In this document: piece after piece, positions 5,939 to 12,837 of the stretch | Layout: each line of letters starts with the position of its first letter | Numbering within the stretch: the first letter of the stretch is position 1 | NCBI GenBank assembly: GCA_964349455.1 | Contig: CAYGGG010000017.1 | Span: 1-16,104, forward strand | DNA: 16,104 nucleotides | Origin: CSSED10-109M sp964349455 | Lineage (GTDB): Bacteria; Bacillota_I; Bacilli_A; RF39; UBA660 | Reading direction: 5' to 3' | Translations under genes and position numbers: made by a program | The notes under the pieces: generated by a model | Told to the model about the DNA's origin: nothing | Seen by the model: only the letters and a program-made list of their open reading frames with translations | Database searches by the model: none

Positions 5939-6259
5939 TTATTTTCTTTTACTTATAAAAAATAGTATTCCACCTAACAGAATAACTCCACCACCAATAT
6001 AATAATACATTGCATAATCAGTTTCATCCTCTACTGGAGTTGTTTTTGTATCATCTACTTCTTCTTCAATATCACCTGGGGGAATAATCTCTTCTTCTTC
6101 AACTAACGGTAATTCTTCTTCCGGAACAATTACTTCATCTTCTGGGATTTCAGTAATTCTGATCTCATCATCGTCATAAATAGCTTCATCATCAACGACC
6201 GCATTAATTTGAATCGGAAATAATAATAATAAACATAATACCGATAAAAATAATTTCAT
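5939..6259 (-). CDS. Small acidic surface protein with signal peptide and C-terminal membrane anchor
   Basis: A 106-residue protein of unknown function. Residues 1-20 form a signal peptide (MKLFLSVLCLLLLFP, probable cut after INA). Residues 22-81 are extremely rich in Glu and Asp with spaced Pro and Thr (runs such as PEEELPLVEEEE). Residues 83-102 are one hydrophobic helix with GGGVILLGG, ending in a basic KRK stop-transfer tail. The layout resembles a sortase-anchored protein but no LPxTG-type motif precedes the helix, so the anchor is probably the helix itself. The ATG at 6259 has a perfect GGAGGTGAT; an upstream frame extension would run into the tRNA. The site starts seven bases after the tRNA-Leu CCA with no promoter between, so it is apparently made from the tRNA transcript. 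Confidence 0.75.
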   Translation of the reverse strand: MKLFLSVLCLLLLFPIQINAVVDDEAIYDDDEIRITEIPEDEVIVPEEELPLVEEEEIIPPGDIEEEVDDTKTTPVEDETDYAMYYYIGGGVILLGGILFFISKRK

Positions 6260-6278
6260 CAAATCACCTCCTTTTTTT

Positions 6279-6365
6279 TGGTGCAAGTAAAGGGATTTGA
6301 ACCCTTACAGACAATTGTCCACAAGCCCCTCAAGCTTGCGCGTCTACCAATTCCGCCATACTTGC
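6279..6365 (-). tRNA. tRNA-Leu (anticodon GAG)
   Basis: An 87-nt class II tRNA. The acceptor stem GCAAGTA/TACTTGC is perfect (6365-6359 with 6289-6283), followed by A and an encoded CCA. The anticodon stem CAAGC/GCTTG encloses loop TTGAGGG, giving anticodon GAG. A long variable arm (GGACA/TGTCT) is typical for Leu, and the T arm AAGGG-TTCAAAT-CCCTT is intact. It reads CUC/CUU codons. It lies behind the natB terminator, has TGCTATAAT directly upstream, and leads into the acidic-protein gene without a terminator. Confidence 0.97.
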
Positions 6366-6373
6366 TTAAATAT

Positions 6374-6382
6374 ATTATAGCA
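6374..6382 (-). promoter_or_regulatory. Extended -10 promoter of tRNA-Leu
   Basis: The minus strand reads TGCTATAAT (6382-6374), nine bases before the tRNA 5' end. The -35 region is occupied by the natB terminator and shows no good box. Confidence 0.6.
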
Positions 6383-6410
6383 AAAAAAAATCAAATTTTC
6401 ATTGATTTTT
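6382..6410 (-). terminator. Intrinsic terminator of the rbgA-natB operon
   Basis: Stem AAAAATCAA/TTGATTTTT (6410-6402 with 6394-6386) around a 7-nt loop, with the T-run continuing to 6382. The natB stop codon TGA (6401-6399) sits in the loop. The stem is almost all A-T, so strength is uncertain. Confidence 0.6.
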
Positions 6411-7718
6411 TAAAGCCTTAAACATTTTCTTCCATAAATCCGTTGTTGAATAATTTAAAATCCCAACTTTATAAACTCTTAAACCATATTTAATTAATAA
6501 AAAATTAAAACCAATCATTAATAAAATTGAAATAATCACCTCGGTAATCCCTATTTGTTCTAAAACTAATAATGAGGGCGATAGAATCGCTGAAATAAGC
6601 GGAATAAATGAGAACACTTTTATAAAAGTGGCTCCAGTAAACATCCCTGCCATAATTGACAAATAATAGCCCACTAACGAAATAATAATAATGGGTGTTT
6701 GTAGTTGTTGAAAATCTTCAATATTAGTTGTCATTGAAGCAAGAATCCCCGCTAATAAAGCATAAGCAAGAAAAGTTAATAACATTAAAATAAGCGTTAA
6801 CGGAATAATATAAATTAATTGATCCCCCAAACTACTATCTAAAACCTGTTTTAACATATTATTTATTTCAGTACTAACGCCATCCGTAATTCCGCTAGAA
6901 CCAAAAATCTTCCTTGAAAAAAGCGCAATTAATCCAAACAAAAATAATAAACCACCTTGAATAATAACAAACAAATTACCCGCGATTACTTTTGCAAAAA
7001 AATGAATCTTTGGCGACACCGAGGAAATAATAATTTCCATCCCCCTTGTTGATTTTTCATCATTAACTTCAGCACCAATCATTTGTACTAAAAAGATGGT
7101 TAACATGAAAAAGGGCAGAATCACAATTGGAAAAACCGTTGCCATAATTGCTTCTGACATTTCTTTTTCCTTATCTTTACTTTCATCTAAAATAATTCGC
7201 TCAATAACAATTGGTTGACTGATTTTAGCATACTCATCAAAATCAAATTCAGACTCAACCATTGCCATTGCCACCTTTGTATTTTGCAATGCATTCGTAA
7301 TTAATTGATGTTTAATTGGTTCTAAAAAAACTTCCGTAATAATCGTTGCTTCAAGATAATTTTCAGCACTACTTTTAATAATAATTACAACTCGTTTATT
7401 ATCTTCTTCAATTAAAGCTTCATAATCAAGTTCTTCTTCAACAAAAATAAACTCAAAATTATTTTTGTCCTCACCTAAAAAAGAACTCTCTAATATCTTA
7501 ATTTGTTCAACAAAAATAGCATTCGCTTGATCAGTATCATCAACTAGATAAACTTCTTGCTGTTTATCAAAATCACCACCAAAAAAAGTAATTATTTGGT
7601 CAATATTTGCCAATGAAACAATTAAAAGCAACAAAATCATATTAGCAATCATAAACCATTTTGTTTTGATTTTTCGAAACAAACTAACTTTAATTAAAAA
7701 ATACAATTTATTCACCAT
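6399..7718 (-). CDS. ABC-2 type exporter permease (NatB-like)
   Basis: A 439-residue membrane protein. It has one N-terminal helix (about 21-38), a large extracytoplasmic domain (about 40-190), then five to six helices between about 191 and 425 and a short basic tail. This topology is that of NatB-type ABC-2 permeases. It pairs with the ATPase encoded immediately upstream. NatAB in Bacillus exports sodium, but homologues move many substrates and the cargo here cannot be read from sequence. ATG at 7718 is chosen, with AGGTG six bases upstream; a GTG at 7727 lies within that ribosome site. It overlaps the ATPase gene by 11 nt and ends the operon. Confidence 0.85.
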   Translation of the reverse strand: MVNKLYFLIKVSLFRKIKTKWFMIANMILLLLIVSLANIDQIITFFGGDFDKQQEVYLVDDTDQANAIFVEQIKILESSFLGEDKNNFEFIFVEEELDYEALIEEDNKRVVIIIKSSAENYLEATIITEVFLEPIKHQLITNALQNTKVAMAMVESEFDFDEYAKISQPIVIERIILDESKDKEKEMSEAIMATVFPIVILPFFMLTIFLVQMIGAEVNDEKSTRGMEIIISSVSPKIHFFAKVIAGNLFVIIQGGLLFLFGLIALFSRKIFGSSGITDGVSTEINNMLKQVLDSSLGDQLIYIIPLTLILMLLTFLAYALLAGILASMTTNIEDFQQLQTPIIIISLVGYYLSIMAGMFTGATFIKVFSFIPLISAILSPSLLVLEQIGITEVIISILLMIGFNFLLIKYGLRVYKVGILNYSTTDLWKKMFKALKNQ

Positions 7719-8604
7719 ATTTTTCACCTACTTTCGCCACAAAAATCTCATTTAAAGTGGGCTCTTCAACTAAAAATTTATATATTTTTTTACTTTTAAT
7801 TTTATTAAAAACAGAATCAACAAATGAAATATCTTCAATTTTTATTTCAAACTCATCATTAATTTTTGTAACACTAACCAATCCTTTTAAATCCTTAAAA
7901 TCTTCTTTTTTTACATCTCCTTTAACAAAAATATTTTTTTTGCGATAATCTTCTTTTATATCACTTATTTCACCCGCTAAAACTGATCTACCATCTTGAA
8001 TGACAACAATTTTTTTACAAAAAAGCTCAACATGTTCCATCCGGTGTGTTGAAAAAATAATCATACATCCTTTTTTAGCCATCTCTAAAATTTCACTTTT
8101 AAATAACTCAACATTTAACGGATCAAGACCAGAAAAAGGTTCATCTAATATTAGTAATTCTGGTTGATGCATAATCGCCGTAATAAATTGAATCTTTTGT
8201 TGATTACCTTTTGATAACTCTTTTATTTTTCGCTCCCAATAATCACTAACACCAAACTTTTTTAACAAATTAGTCGCACTTTCTTCAATCTCTTTTTCAC
8301 TCATTCCTTTTAAAGTCCCATAAAAAAGACATTGTTCTTTAACTGTTAATTTAGTTAATAAACTTCTTTCCTCAGTTAAAAAACCAATTTGATCAGTTTT
8401 ATCATAATCAATTACTTTATCATCTAATGTAATCGTTCCCGATTGATAATCCAAAAGGCCCATAATCATCCGAAAAGTAGTTGTTTTACCACTACCATTA
8501 ACCCCTAATAACCCAAACACTTCACCTCTTGCAACTGAAAATGATAAATCATCAACTGCTAGAAAATCACCATAATATTTTACAACATTATTTACTTTTA
8601 ACAT
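7708..8604 (-). CDS. ABC transporter ATP-binding protein (NatA-like)
   Basis: A 298-residue nucleotide-binding subunit. It has Walker A GVNGSGKT (34-41), a Q-loop region with FLTEERSL (75-82), signature LSKGNQQ (130-136), Walker B LLILDEP (150-156) followed by the D-loop, and the switch His at 187 (STHRMEH). The C-terminal segment ends in PTLNEIFV, the usual tail of NatA-type exporters (DUF4162-like region). It drives the permease encoded next. The start ATG overlaps the sigH stop by seven bases (ATGTTAA) and is preceded by AGGTGAAAA, so translation is probably coupled to sigH. The signature has Lys in the third position instead of the common Ser-Gly-Gly order, within the normal range for this subfamily. 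Confidence 0.92.
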   Translation of the reverse strand: MLKVNNVVKYYGDFLAVDDLSFSVARGEVFGLLGVNGSGKTTTFRMIMGLLDYQSGTITLDDKVIDYDKTDQIGFLTEERSLLTKLTVKEQCLFYGTLKGMSEKEIEESATNLLKKFGVSDYWERKIKELSKGNQQKIQFITAIMHQPELLILDEPFSGLDPLNVELFKSEILEMAKKGCMIIFSTHRMEHVELFCKKIVVIQDGRSVLAGEISDIKEDYRKKNIFVKGDVKKEDFKDLKGLVSVTKINDEFEIKIEDISFVDSVFNKIKSKKIYKFLVEEPTLNEIFVAKVGEKYGE

Positions 8605-9212
8605 TTTTCACCTCTTATTTTTTTTATTTTACTCTTTATTCTTTGCAAAGCATTATCAATTGCCTTAGGTTCTTTTTTTAAAATCGTGCTGATTTCTTGA
8701 TAATCAAAACCATTTATTTTTAAATCAAAAACGGCTTTTTCTAATTTAGTTAATTTTTGATTAATTTCACATAATAATTCCATTTCCGTTTCCTTTGCTT
8801 CTAAACTATAATATGGATTATCTTTTTGACTACCAATTAATTCCTCTAAATTAATCTTTTTGCCCTCACTCTCAATATCAAGCGAAATTGATTCATTTAG
8901 AATTCTATTTTTCAGTCGTTTGCTGGAAATTAATAAACTTAACATCCTTCGTTCAACACAAGTTTTCGCAAAAGTATAAAACGAAGCTTCCTTATCGTTT
9001 GAATAATGCTTAATTGCTTGATTTAAACCCAGCATTCCTTCTTGAATCAAATCATTTACTTCAATTCCTTGATTCTCAGACCCCTTATACATTTTATTAG
9101 CTAAACCAATAATTAAAGGACGATATTTTTGATATAAAATTTCCATTGCTTCTTCATTAGCTTCAGCAATATAACTGACTAATTCACTATCGTTATAATC
9201 TTTATATTTCAT
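8598..9212 (-). CDS. sigH: SigH-like alternative RNA polymerase sigma factor
   Basis: A 204-residue sigma-70 family protein. Region 2 spans about 25-95, with DLIQEGMLGLNQAI and the -10 recognition helix near SFYTFAKTCVERRM. Region 4 spans about 150-198, with the helix-turn-helix FDYQEISTILKKEPKAIDNALQR, given here only as landmarks 169-191. The string AIDNALQRIKSKI closely resembles Bacillus SigH (SIDNALQRVKRKL). The rlmB-sigH order is also that of Bacillus, where rae1 lies between; here rae1 is absent and the ATG abuts the rlmB stop, using GGAGGA from the end of rlmB. In Bacillus the factor governs stationary-phase and sporulation entry, and in Staphylococcus competence genes; its targets here are unknown. 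It is co-operonic with an ABC exporter. Confidence 0.85.
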   Translation of the reverse strand: MKYKDYNDSELVSYIAEANEEAMEILYQKYRPLIIGLANKMYKGSENQGIEVNDLIQEGMLGLNQAIKHYSNDKEASFYTFAKTCVERRMLSLLISSKRLKNRILNESISLDIESEGKKINLEELIGSQKDNPYYSLEAKETEMELLCEINQKLTKLEKAVFDLKINGFDYQEISTILKKEPKAIDNALQRIKSKIKKIRGEKC

Positions 9213-9893
9213 TTATCCTCCTTTTCTTGCTTCATAAATAAAAATGCCCGCTGCAACTGATGCATTTAAACTTTCCGTTTTAATTGGAATTGAAGCAATA
9301 TAATCGCAATTATCTTTTACTAATCGCGATAATCCCTTCCCTTCATTACCAATAATAAGTGCTTTTTTTCCACTAAAATCAATTTCGCTAAGATCTGTAC
9401 CATCCATATCAGTACCAATAATCCAAAAATTTTCTTTTTTTAACTTATTAATAGTTTGTACTAAATTCGTCACTTGACTAATCTTTGCTTGAAAAACAGT
9501 TCCAGCACTTGTTTTAACAACTGTTTCGTTAACTTGAACACTACGATCTTTTGGAATTATTATTCCATCAACTGAAAAAGCAACACAAGTTCGAATAATC
9601 GCTCCTAAGTTATGGGGGTCTTCAATATGATCTAAAATAACAACTAAATTAGCGTCAACTATTTCCTCTAATTCACAATAAAGATAATTATCAATACTTA
9701 AAATTATACCTTGATGATTTTTAGAAACAAGTTTATCTAATTCCATTTTTGGAACAATTTTTACTTTAATATTTCTTTTTTTTAATTCAGAAATTATAAA
9801 TTGATCACTAAAATAGTCAGAAATCAACACTTCATTAATTTTAAAACCATTTTTTAAAAATTCCAAACAACTATTTTTACCACTAATATACAT
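9213..9893 (-). CDS. rlmB: 23S rRNA 2'-O-ribose methyltransferase, RlmB/TrmH family
   Basis: A 226-residue SPOUT methyltransferase. The knotted S-adenosylmethionine (SAM) domain shows motif 1 NLGAIIRT (95-102), motif 2 IIGNEGKGLS (180-189) and motif 3 SIPIKTESLNASVAAGIFIYEA (201-222 as landmarks, with the catalytic-site Asn210). The N-terminal 1-75 is the small substrate-binding domain (SpoU_sub_bind), starting with the usual ISGKNSCLEFL. By family knowledge it methylates G2251 of 23S rRNA. The start follows GGTGATATAG and overlaps rbgA by 11 nt. The neighbour sigH is the classical downstream gene, which favours RlmB over other TrmH-family members. Confidence 0.9.
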   Translation of the reverse strand: MYISGKNSCLEFLKNGFKINEVLISDYFSDQFIISELKKRNIKVKIVPKMELDKLVSKNHQGIILSIDNYLYCELEEIVDANLVVILDHIEDPHNLGAIIRTCVAFSVDGIIIPKDRSVQVNETVVKTSAGTVFQAKISQVTNLVQTINKLKKENFWIIGTDMDGTDLSEIDFSGKKALIIGNEGKGLSRLVKDNCDYIASIPIKTESLNASVAAGIFIYEARKGG

Positions 9894-10734
9894 CTATATC
9901 ACCAATTTGATCAAACGTAATTTTTTTAATCAGTCCTTGTTTTAAATCATTAATCACTAATAGTGCAACTTTTTCAAAATCAATTTCGCCACCTTTAAGC
10001 AAGCATCCTCTTTTCTTACCAATTTCACTCATTATCTTTTCAACTGATTCCAAATTAATTAAATTGTATCTTTCTTTTAATACAGTCGGATATAATTTTT
10101 TTAAATTTTCAATAATATAAGTTGCCACATCAAAGAGCGGGAGAGTTGTTTCCTTGATTGCATTAAAAGAAGCTAAATTATAAGCAACTGTTTGATCTTC
10201 TAGATTAGGCCATAAGATTCCTGGGGTATCTAATAACTCAATTTTTTGATTAGTTCTAATCCAACTTAAACTGGTTGTCACTCCTGGTTTATTTCCGACT
10301 TTAGTTGCTTTTTTACCAACTAAACGATTAATTAAAGTTGATTTACCAACATTGGGAATGCCAATAATCATTGCTTTAATTTTATTTGTTTTTATTCCTT
10401 TTTTTGCTTTTGCAGCAACTTTATCTTTAGTCACTAATTCCACTTCATCATATAAAAGATTAAGATTATCTTTCATTAAATCAAAAGCAATTACATGGTA
10501 TTTTTTTTGATAATGTTTTATCCATTTTTTAGTTTCATTTTGATCACACAAATCATACTTAGTTAAAATTAAAATTTTGGGTTTATCAATTATATTTTCA
10601 ATATCTTCAATTTTTGATGAATAAGGAATTCTCGCATCAATTAATTCAAAAACAACATCAACTAATTGACTATATTCTTTTATTTTTCGTTTTGTTTTGA
10701 CCATATGACCAGGATACCAATTAATTTTTGTCAT
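9883..10734 (-). CDS. rbgA: Ribosome biogenesis GTPase RbgA (YlqF)
   Basis: A 283-residue circularly permuted GTPase. The opening NWYPGHMVKTKRKI is the RbgA hallmark. G4 TKYD (58-61) comes before G1 GIPNVGKST (125-133) and G3 DTPG (169-172), which is the permuted order. The C-terminal domain (about 190-283) binds rRNA. By family knowledge it is needed for late 50S assembly, including L16 incorporation. The start has GGTGATAAA. It lies downstream of rplS-lepB, as in many Bacillota, but a terminator and an extended -10 separate them, so it heads its own operon with rlmB, sigH and the ABC exporter. Confidence 0.95.
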   Translation of the reverse strand: MTKINWYPGHMVKTKRKIKEYSQLVDVVFELIDARIPYSSKIEDIENIIDKPKILILTKYDLCDQNETKKWIKHYQKKYHVIAFDLMKDNLNLLYDEVELVTKDKVAAKAKKGIKTNKIKAMIIGIPNVGKSTLINRLVGKKATKVGNKPGVTTSLSWIRTNQKIELLDTPGILWPNLEDQTVAYNLASFNAIKETTLPLFDVATYIIENLKKLYPTVLKERYNLINLESVEKIMSEIGKKRGCLLKGGEIDFEKVALLVINDLKQGLIKKITFDQIGDIDVY

Positions 10735-10749
10735 TTTATCACCAACTCT

Positions 10750-10758
10750 ATTTTAACA
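10750..10758 (-). promoter_or_regulatory. Possible extended -10 promoter of rbgA
   Basis: The minus strand reads TGTTAAAAT (10758-10750) directly behind the lepB terminator T-run; a weak TTAAGA lies 17 nt upstream inside the hairpin. Support is pattern only, but the same terminator-promoter layout recurs at obg and tRNA-Leu. Confidence 0.4.
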
Positions 10759-10788
10759 TAAAAAAAGAAGAATCTTAATCAATTCTTC
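10759..10788 (-). terminator. Intrinsic terminator of rplS-lepB
   Basis: Stem GAAGAAT/ATTCTTC (10788-10782 with 10773-10767) and an 8-nt loop followed by about seven T. The lepB stop TAA (10777-10775) lies in the loop. Confidence 0.85.
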
Positions 10789-11302
10789 CAACTTGATTGA
10801 ATGGATAAAAGCGAAAATTGGTTTTGCCCAATATATTTTCTTCAGCAATTAAACCAATTACACGACTATCTTGTGAAAAATTACGATTATCACCTAACAC
10901 AAAATAATACCCCTGCGGAATTCGATTATGATCTAATTTTCTTAAATCAAAATCATCAGTTTTACCATCAAGAAAGTCTTCTTCAACTGGCTCATGATTA
11001 ATATATAAAACTGAATCACGATAAGCCACATGTTCACCAGGTAATGCAATAATTCTTTTAACTAATTTTGTATTACCATAATTATGAACAATGATGTCAA
11101 AACGATTATAAGTTTTATCATATTTTTTTAAAAAAACAAGATCACGATCATTTAAGGTGGGCATCATTGATTCCCCTTGAATTGATGCTGGCGTGATAAT
11201 GTATAGTCTAAAAAGAATTACCAACAGCACCAATAAGAGAAAAACAGTTGCTTCTTTTAGATTTTCAATGCCTTCATTTGTTTTAATTTCTTTTTCAAAC
11301 AT
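10775..11302 (-). CDS. lepB: Signal peptidase I
   Basis: A 175-residue membrane-bound serine protease that removes signal peptides at the outer face of the membrane. It has one N-terminal anchor helix (about 17-36), then catalytic Ser45 in GESMMPTL, catalytic Lys82 in LVKRIIALPGE, and the box GDNRNFSQDSR (137-147). All are family landmarks, and the length fits the short Bacillota (SipS-type) form. The start follows AGGGGCGAG, 14 nt after rplS, so the two form an operon. A likely substrate in this window is the acidic surface protein at 5939-6259; Flp-type pilins use a different peptidase. Confidence 0.96.
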   Translation of the reverse strand: MFEKEIKTNEGIENLKEATVFLLLVLLVILFRLYIITPASIQGESMMPTLNDRDLVFLKKYDKTYNRFDIIVHNYGNTKLVKRIIALPGEHVAYRDSVLYINHEPVEEDFLDGKTDDFDLRKLDHNRIPQGYYFVLGDNRNFSQDSRVIGLIAEENILGKTNFRFYPFNQVGRID

Positions 11303-11316
11303 TTACTCGCCCCTTT

Positions 11317-11655
11317 TTATTTTCTTTCTTTAATTTTAACTTGTTTAACCATGTCACGCAAATAATTTAATTTTGCTCTTCTGACTTTACCTTTTCGAAT
11401 AACTTGAATTGATTCAACTTTTGGCGAGTTAACTGGGAAAGTTCTTTCAACCCCAACACCACTTGTAGTTGAACGAACAATAAAGTTTTTCGCAACACCG
11501 CTATTTTTAATAGCGATAACAATTCCTTCAAAGTACTGAATACGTTCACGTTTTCCCTCAACCACCTTAACACCAACTTTAACCGTGTCACCAACTCTAA
11601 ATTCAGGTACATTTGGCTTTAATTGCTTTTCTGTTATTTTATCAACAAGATTCAC
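11317..11655 (-). CDS. rplS: 50S ribosomal protein L19
   Basis: A 112-residue L19 with the conserved FRVGDTVKVGVKVVEGKRERIQ region, FEGIVIAIKNSG, the GVGVERTFPVNSPK motif, and a C-terminal GKVRRAKLNYLRD basic tail. The start is set at GTG 11655 (protein beginning MNLVDKITEKQ), because AGGAG lies nine bases upstream and this matches the N-terminus of other L19 proteins. A longer frame to 11685 would begin inside the leader hairpin and lacks a ribosome site. It is followed by lepB. The 143-aa unknown gene lies 83 nt upstream without a visible terminator, so read-through from the rimM-trmD operon is possible. Confidence 0.95.
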   Translation of the reverse strand: MNLVDKITEKQLKPNVPEFRVGDTVKVGVKVVEGKRERIQYFEGIVIAIKNSGVAKNFIVRSTTSGVGVERTFPVNSPKVESIQVIRKGKVRRAKLNYLRDMVKQVKIKERK

Positions 11656-11703
11656 AATGTCACACTCCTTCTTCACTGTAATCATTTTTTAAGCGGATTA
11701 CAC
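11656..11703 (-). promoter_or_regulatory. Hairpin leader of rplS (candidate L19 leader)
   Basis: A seven-base-pair stem TGTAATC/GATTACA (11702-11696 with 11683-11677) closes a 12-nt loop CGCTTAAAAAAT just upstream of the ribosome site. Location and the single-hairpin design fit the L19 leader described in Bacillota; family membership was not tested. Confidence 0.5.
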
Positions 11704-11709
11704 ATCATA

Positions 11710-11718
11710 ATTCTAGCA
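11710..11718 (-). promoter_or_regulatory. Possible extended -10 promoter of rplS
   Basis: The minus strand reads TGCTAGAAT (11718-11710) with only a poor -35 (TAGTAT) 17 nt upstream. An 8-bp direct repeat, GTGCTAGA, covers this site and recurs 30 bp upstream. Confidence 0.4.
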
Positions 11719-11738
11719 CATTTATAAATAAAATACTA

Positions 11739-12170
11739 CTATCTAGCACGATTTTTTTCTTCTTTTATTTCGCGACTTAAATACAAGGCTTCTTTTTCTT
11801 TTAACTTTCGATAGAAGTTATTTAATTTTTTTAACAATAATTCATAATAATTTCTTTTTAAAAAAACTTGATAGCGGTTCTCAACAATTCCTTTTAATCT
11901 TTCTAAATCATCTAAGGCCTGGCGAACACCATCTTCATCATCTTCATCAACTGAATTAATAATAATTTTAGTATACAAATCTAATCTTTTTTTTAATTTT
12001 TTTTTAATAATTTTTTGAATAAAATCGGGATTATAAATATGTAAATTACTAACAACTAGTGAAGAATACTGTTCGCTATTTTTTGGTTTAATTGTAAAGC
12101 CAGCAACCATTATCATTTGTTTATAATATAGTACATCATTTTTTTTGCTTAACCAAAATTTATTTTTCAT
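11739..12170 (-). CDS. Hypothetical protein between trmD and rplS
   Basis: A 143-residue basic protein that I do not recognise. There is no signal peptide or membrane helix. The N-terminal half (about 1-70) mixes beta-like and polar segments (VLYYKQMIMVAGFTIKP) and a Lys-rich stretch IIKKKLKKR. A short acidic patch (VDEDDEDG, about 74-81) is followed by a long, probably helical or coiled-coil region with heptad-like Leu spacing (about 84-140). The ATG at 12170 is preceded by GGTGACGAA and overlaps the trmD end by 11 nt; a GTG at 12179 is within the ribosome site. Placement among rimM, trmD and rplS suggests a role in RNA or ribosome biology, but that is only context. It is not an obvious match to the YlqD or KH-domain proteins known near this locus. 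Confidence 0.8.
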   Translation of the reverse strand: MKNKFWLSKKNDVLYYKQMIMVAGFTIKPKNSEQYSSLVVSNLHIYNPDFIQKIIKKKLKKRLDLYTKIIINSVDEDDEDGVRQALDDLERLKGIVENRYQVFLKRNYYELLLKKLNNFYRKLKEKEALYLSREIKEEKNRAR

Positions 12171-12837
12171 TTTCGTCACCCCACAAATCTGGTCTTCTCA
12201 TTTTTGTTCTTTGAATTTGTTCGTTTTTTCGCCACTCGCTAATCTTTTGATGATGACCCGATAATAATACTTCGGGCACTTTCATTCCCATAAAATCAAC
12301 TGGTTTAGTATAGACTGGATAATCTAAAAGATTTCCATTAAATGATTCATTTTGATGTGATGATTCGTCAATAACACCGTCAATTAAACGTATAATACTG
12401 TCAACTAAAATAAGTGCTGGGATTTCACCCCCAGTTAAGATAAAATCACCAACCGAAATTTCTAAATCAACCAAGCTTCTAATTCTTTCATCAAACCCCT
12501 CATAGTGACCACAAATAATAATTAAATGTTTTTCATTAACCAACTGATAAGCCTTTGATTGATGATAAACTTCTCCTTGCGGTGTCATTAAAATAACCAA
12601 ACTATTATTTTTTCTTATTTTTTTTAAAGCTTCATAAATTGGTTCAATCATCAAGACCATCCCCTCGCCACCACCAAATTGATAATCATCAACTTTTTTA
12701 TGTTTGTCTTTTGCATAATCACGAAAATTAACTAAATTTATGTTAACTTTTTTTTGATCTTTTGCTTTTTTAATGATTGAACTATTTAAAAATCCTTCAA
12801 ACATTTCTGGAAATAAAGTTAATACATCAATTTTCAT
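12160..12837 (-). CDS. trmD: tRNA (guanine37-N1)-methyltransferase
   Basis: A 225-residue TrmD. It shows the N-terminal MKIDVLTLFPEMF, YQFGGGEGMVL (52-62), the SAM-knot loops MTPQG (84-88), CGHYEGFDERI (109-119) and SVGDFILTGGE (128-138), and the C-terminal PEVLLSGHH with the WRKNEQIQRT helix. It methylates G37 next to the anticodon to prevent frameshifting. The start at ATG 12837 is preferred over 12849 because it gives the canonical N-terminus and has GGATGG upstream. It overlaps rimM by 11 nt and the unknown 143-aa gene by 11 nt, so it is in the middle of a coupled operon. Confidence 0.97.
   Translation of the reverse strand: MKIDVLTLFPEMFEGFLNSSIIKKAKDQKKVNINLVNFRDYAKDKHKKVDDYQFGGGEGMVLMIEPIYEALKKIRKNNSLVILMTPQGEVYHQSKAYQLVNEKHLIIICGHYEGFDERIRSLVDLEISVGDFILTGGEIPALILVDSIIRLIDGVIDESSHQNESFNGNLLDYPVYTKPVDFMGMKVPEVLLSGHHQKISEWRKNEQIQRTKMRRPDLWGDENEK

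Noticed and set aside
5939..6259. LPxTG sortase anchoring of the acidic protein
   Set aside because: The sequence before the C-terminal helix (DETDYAMYYY) has no LPxTG-like motif, and sequences such as EELPLVE are far from the helix.
10801..11001. Plus-strand open frame antisense to lepB (and similar frames at 2144-2338, 4318-4506, 4600-4854, 7757-7948, 13280-13528)
   Set aside because: Each lies wholly or mostly antisense to a well-supported gene, has no convincing ribosome site and encodes low-complexity or unrecognisable sequence.
11367..11612. Alternative-frame minus-strand reading frame inside rplS
   Set aside because: It is a shifted frame of the L19 gene with no family similarity.
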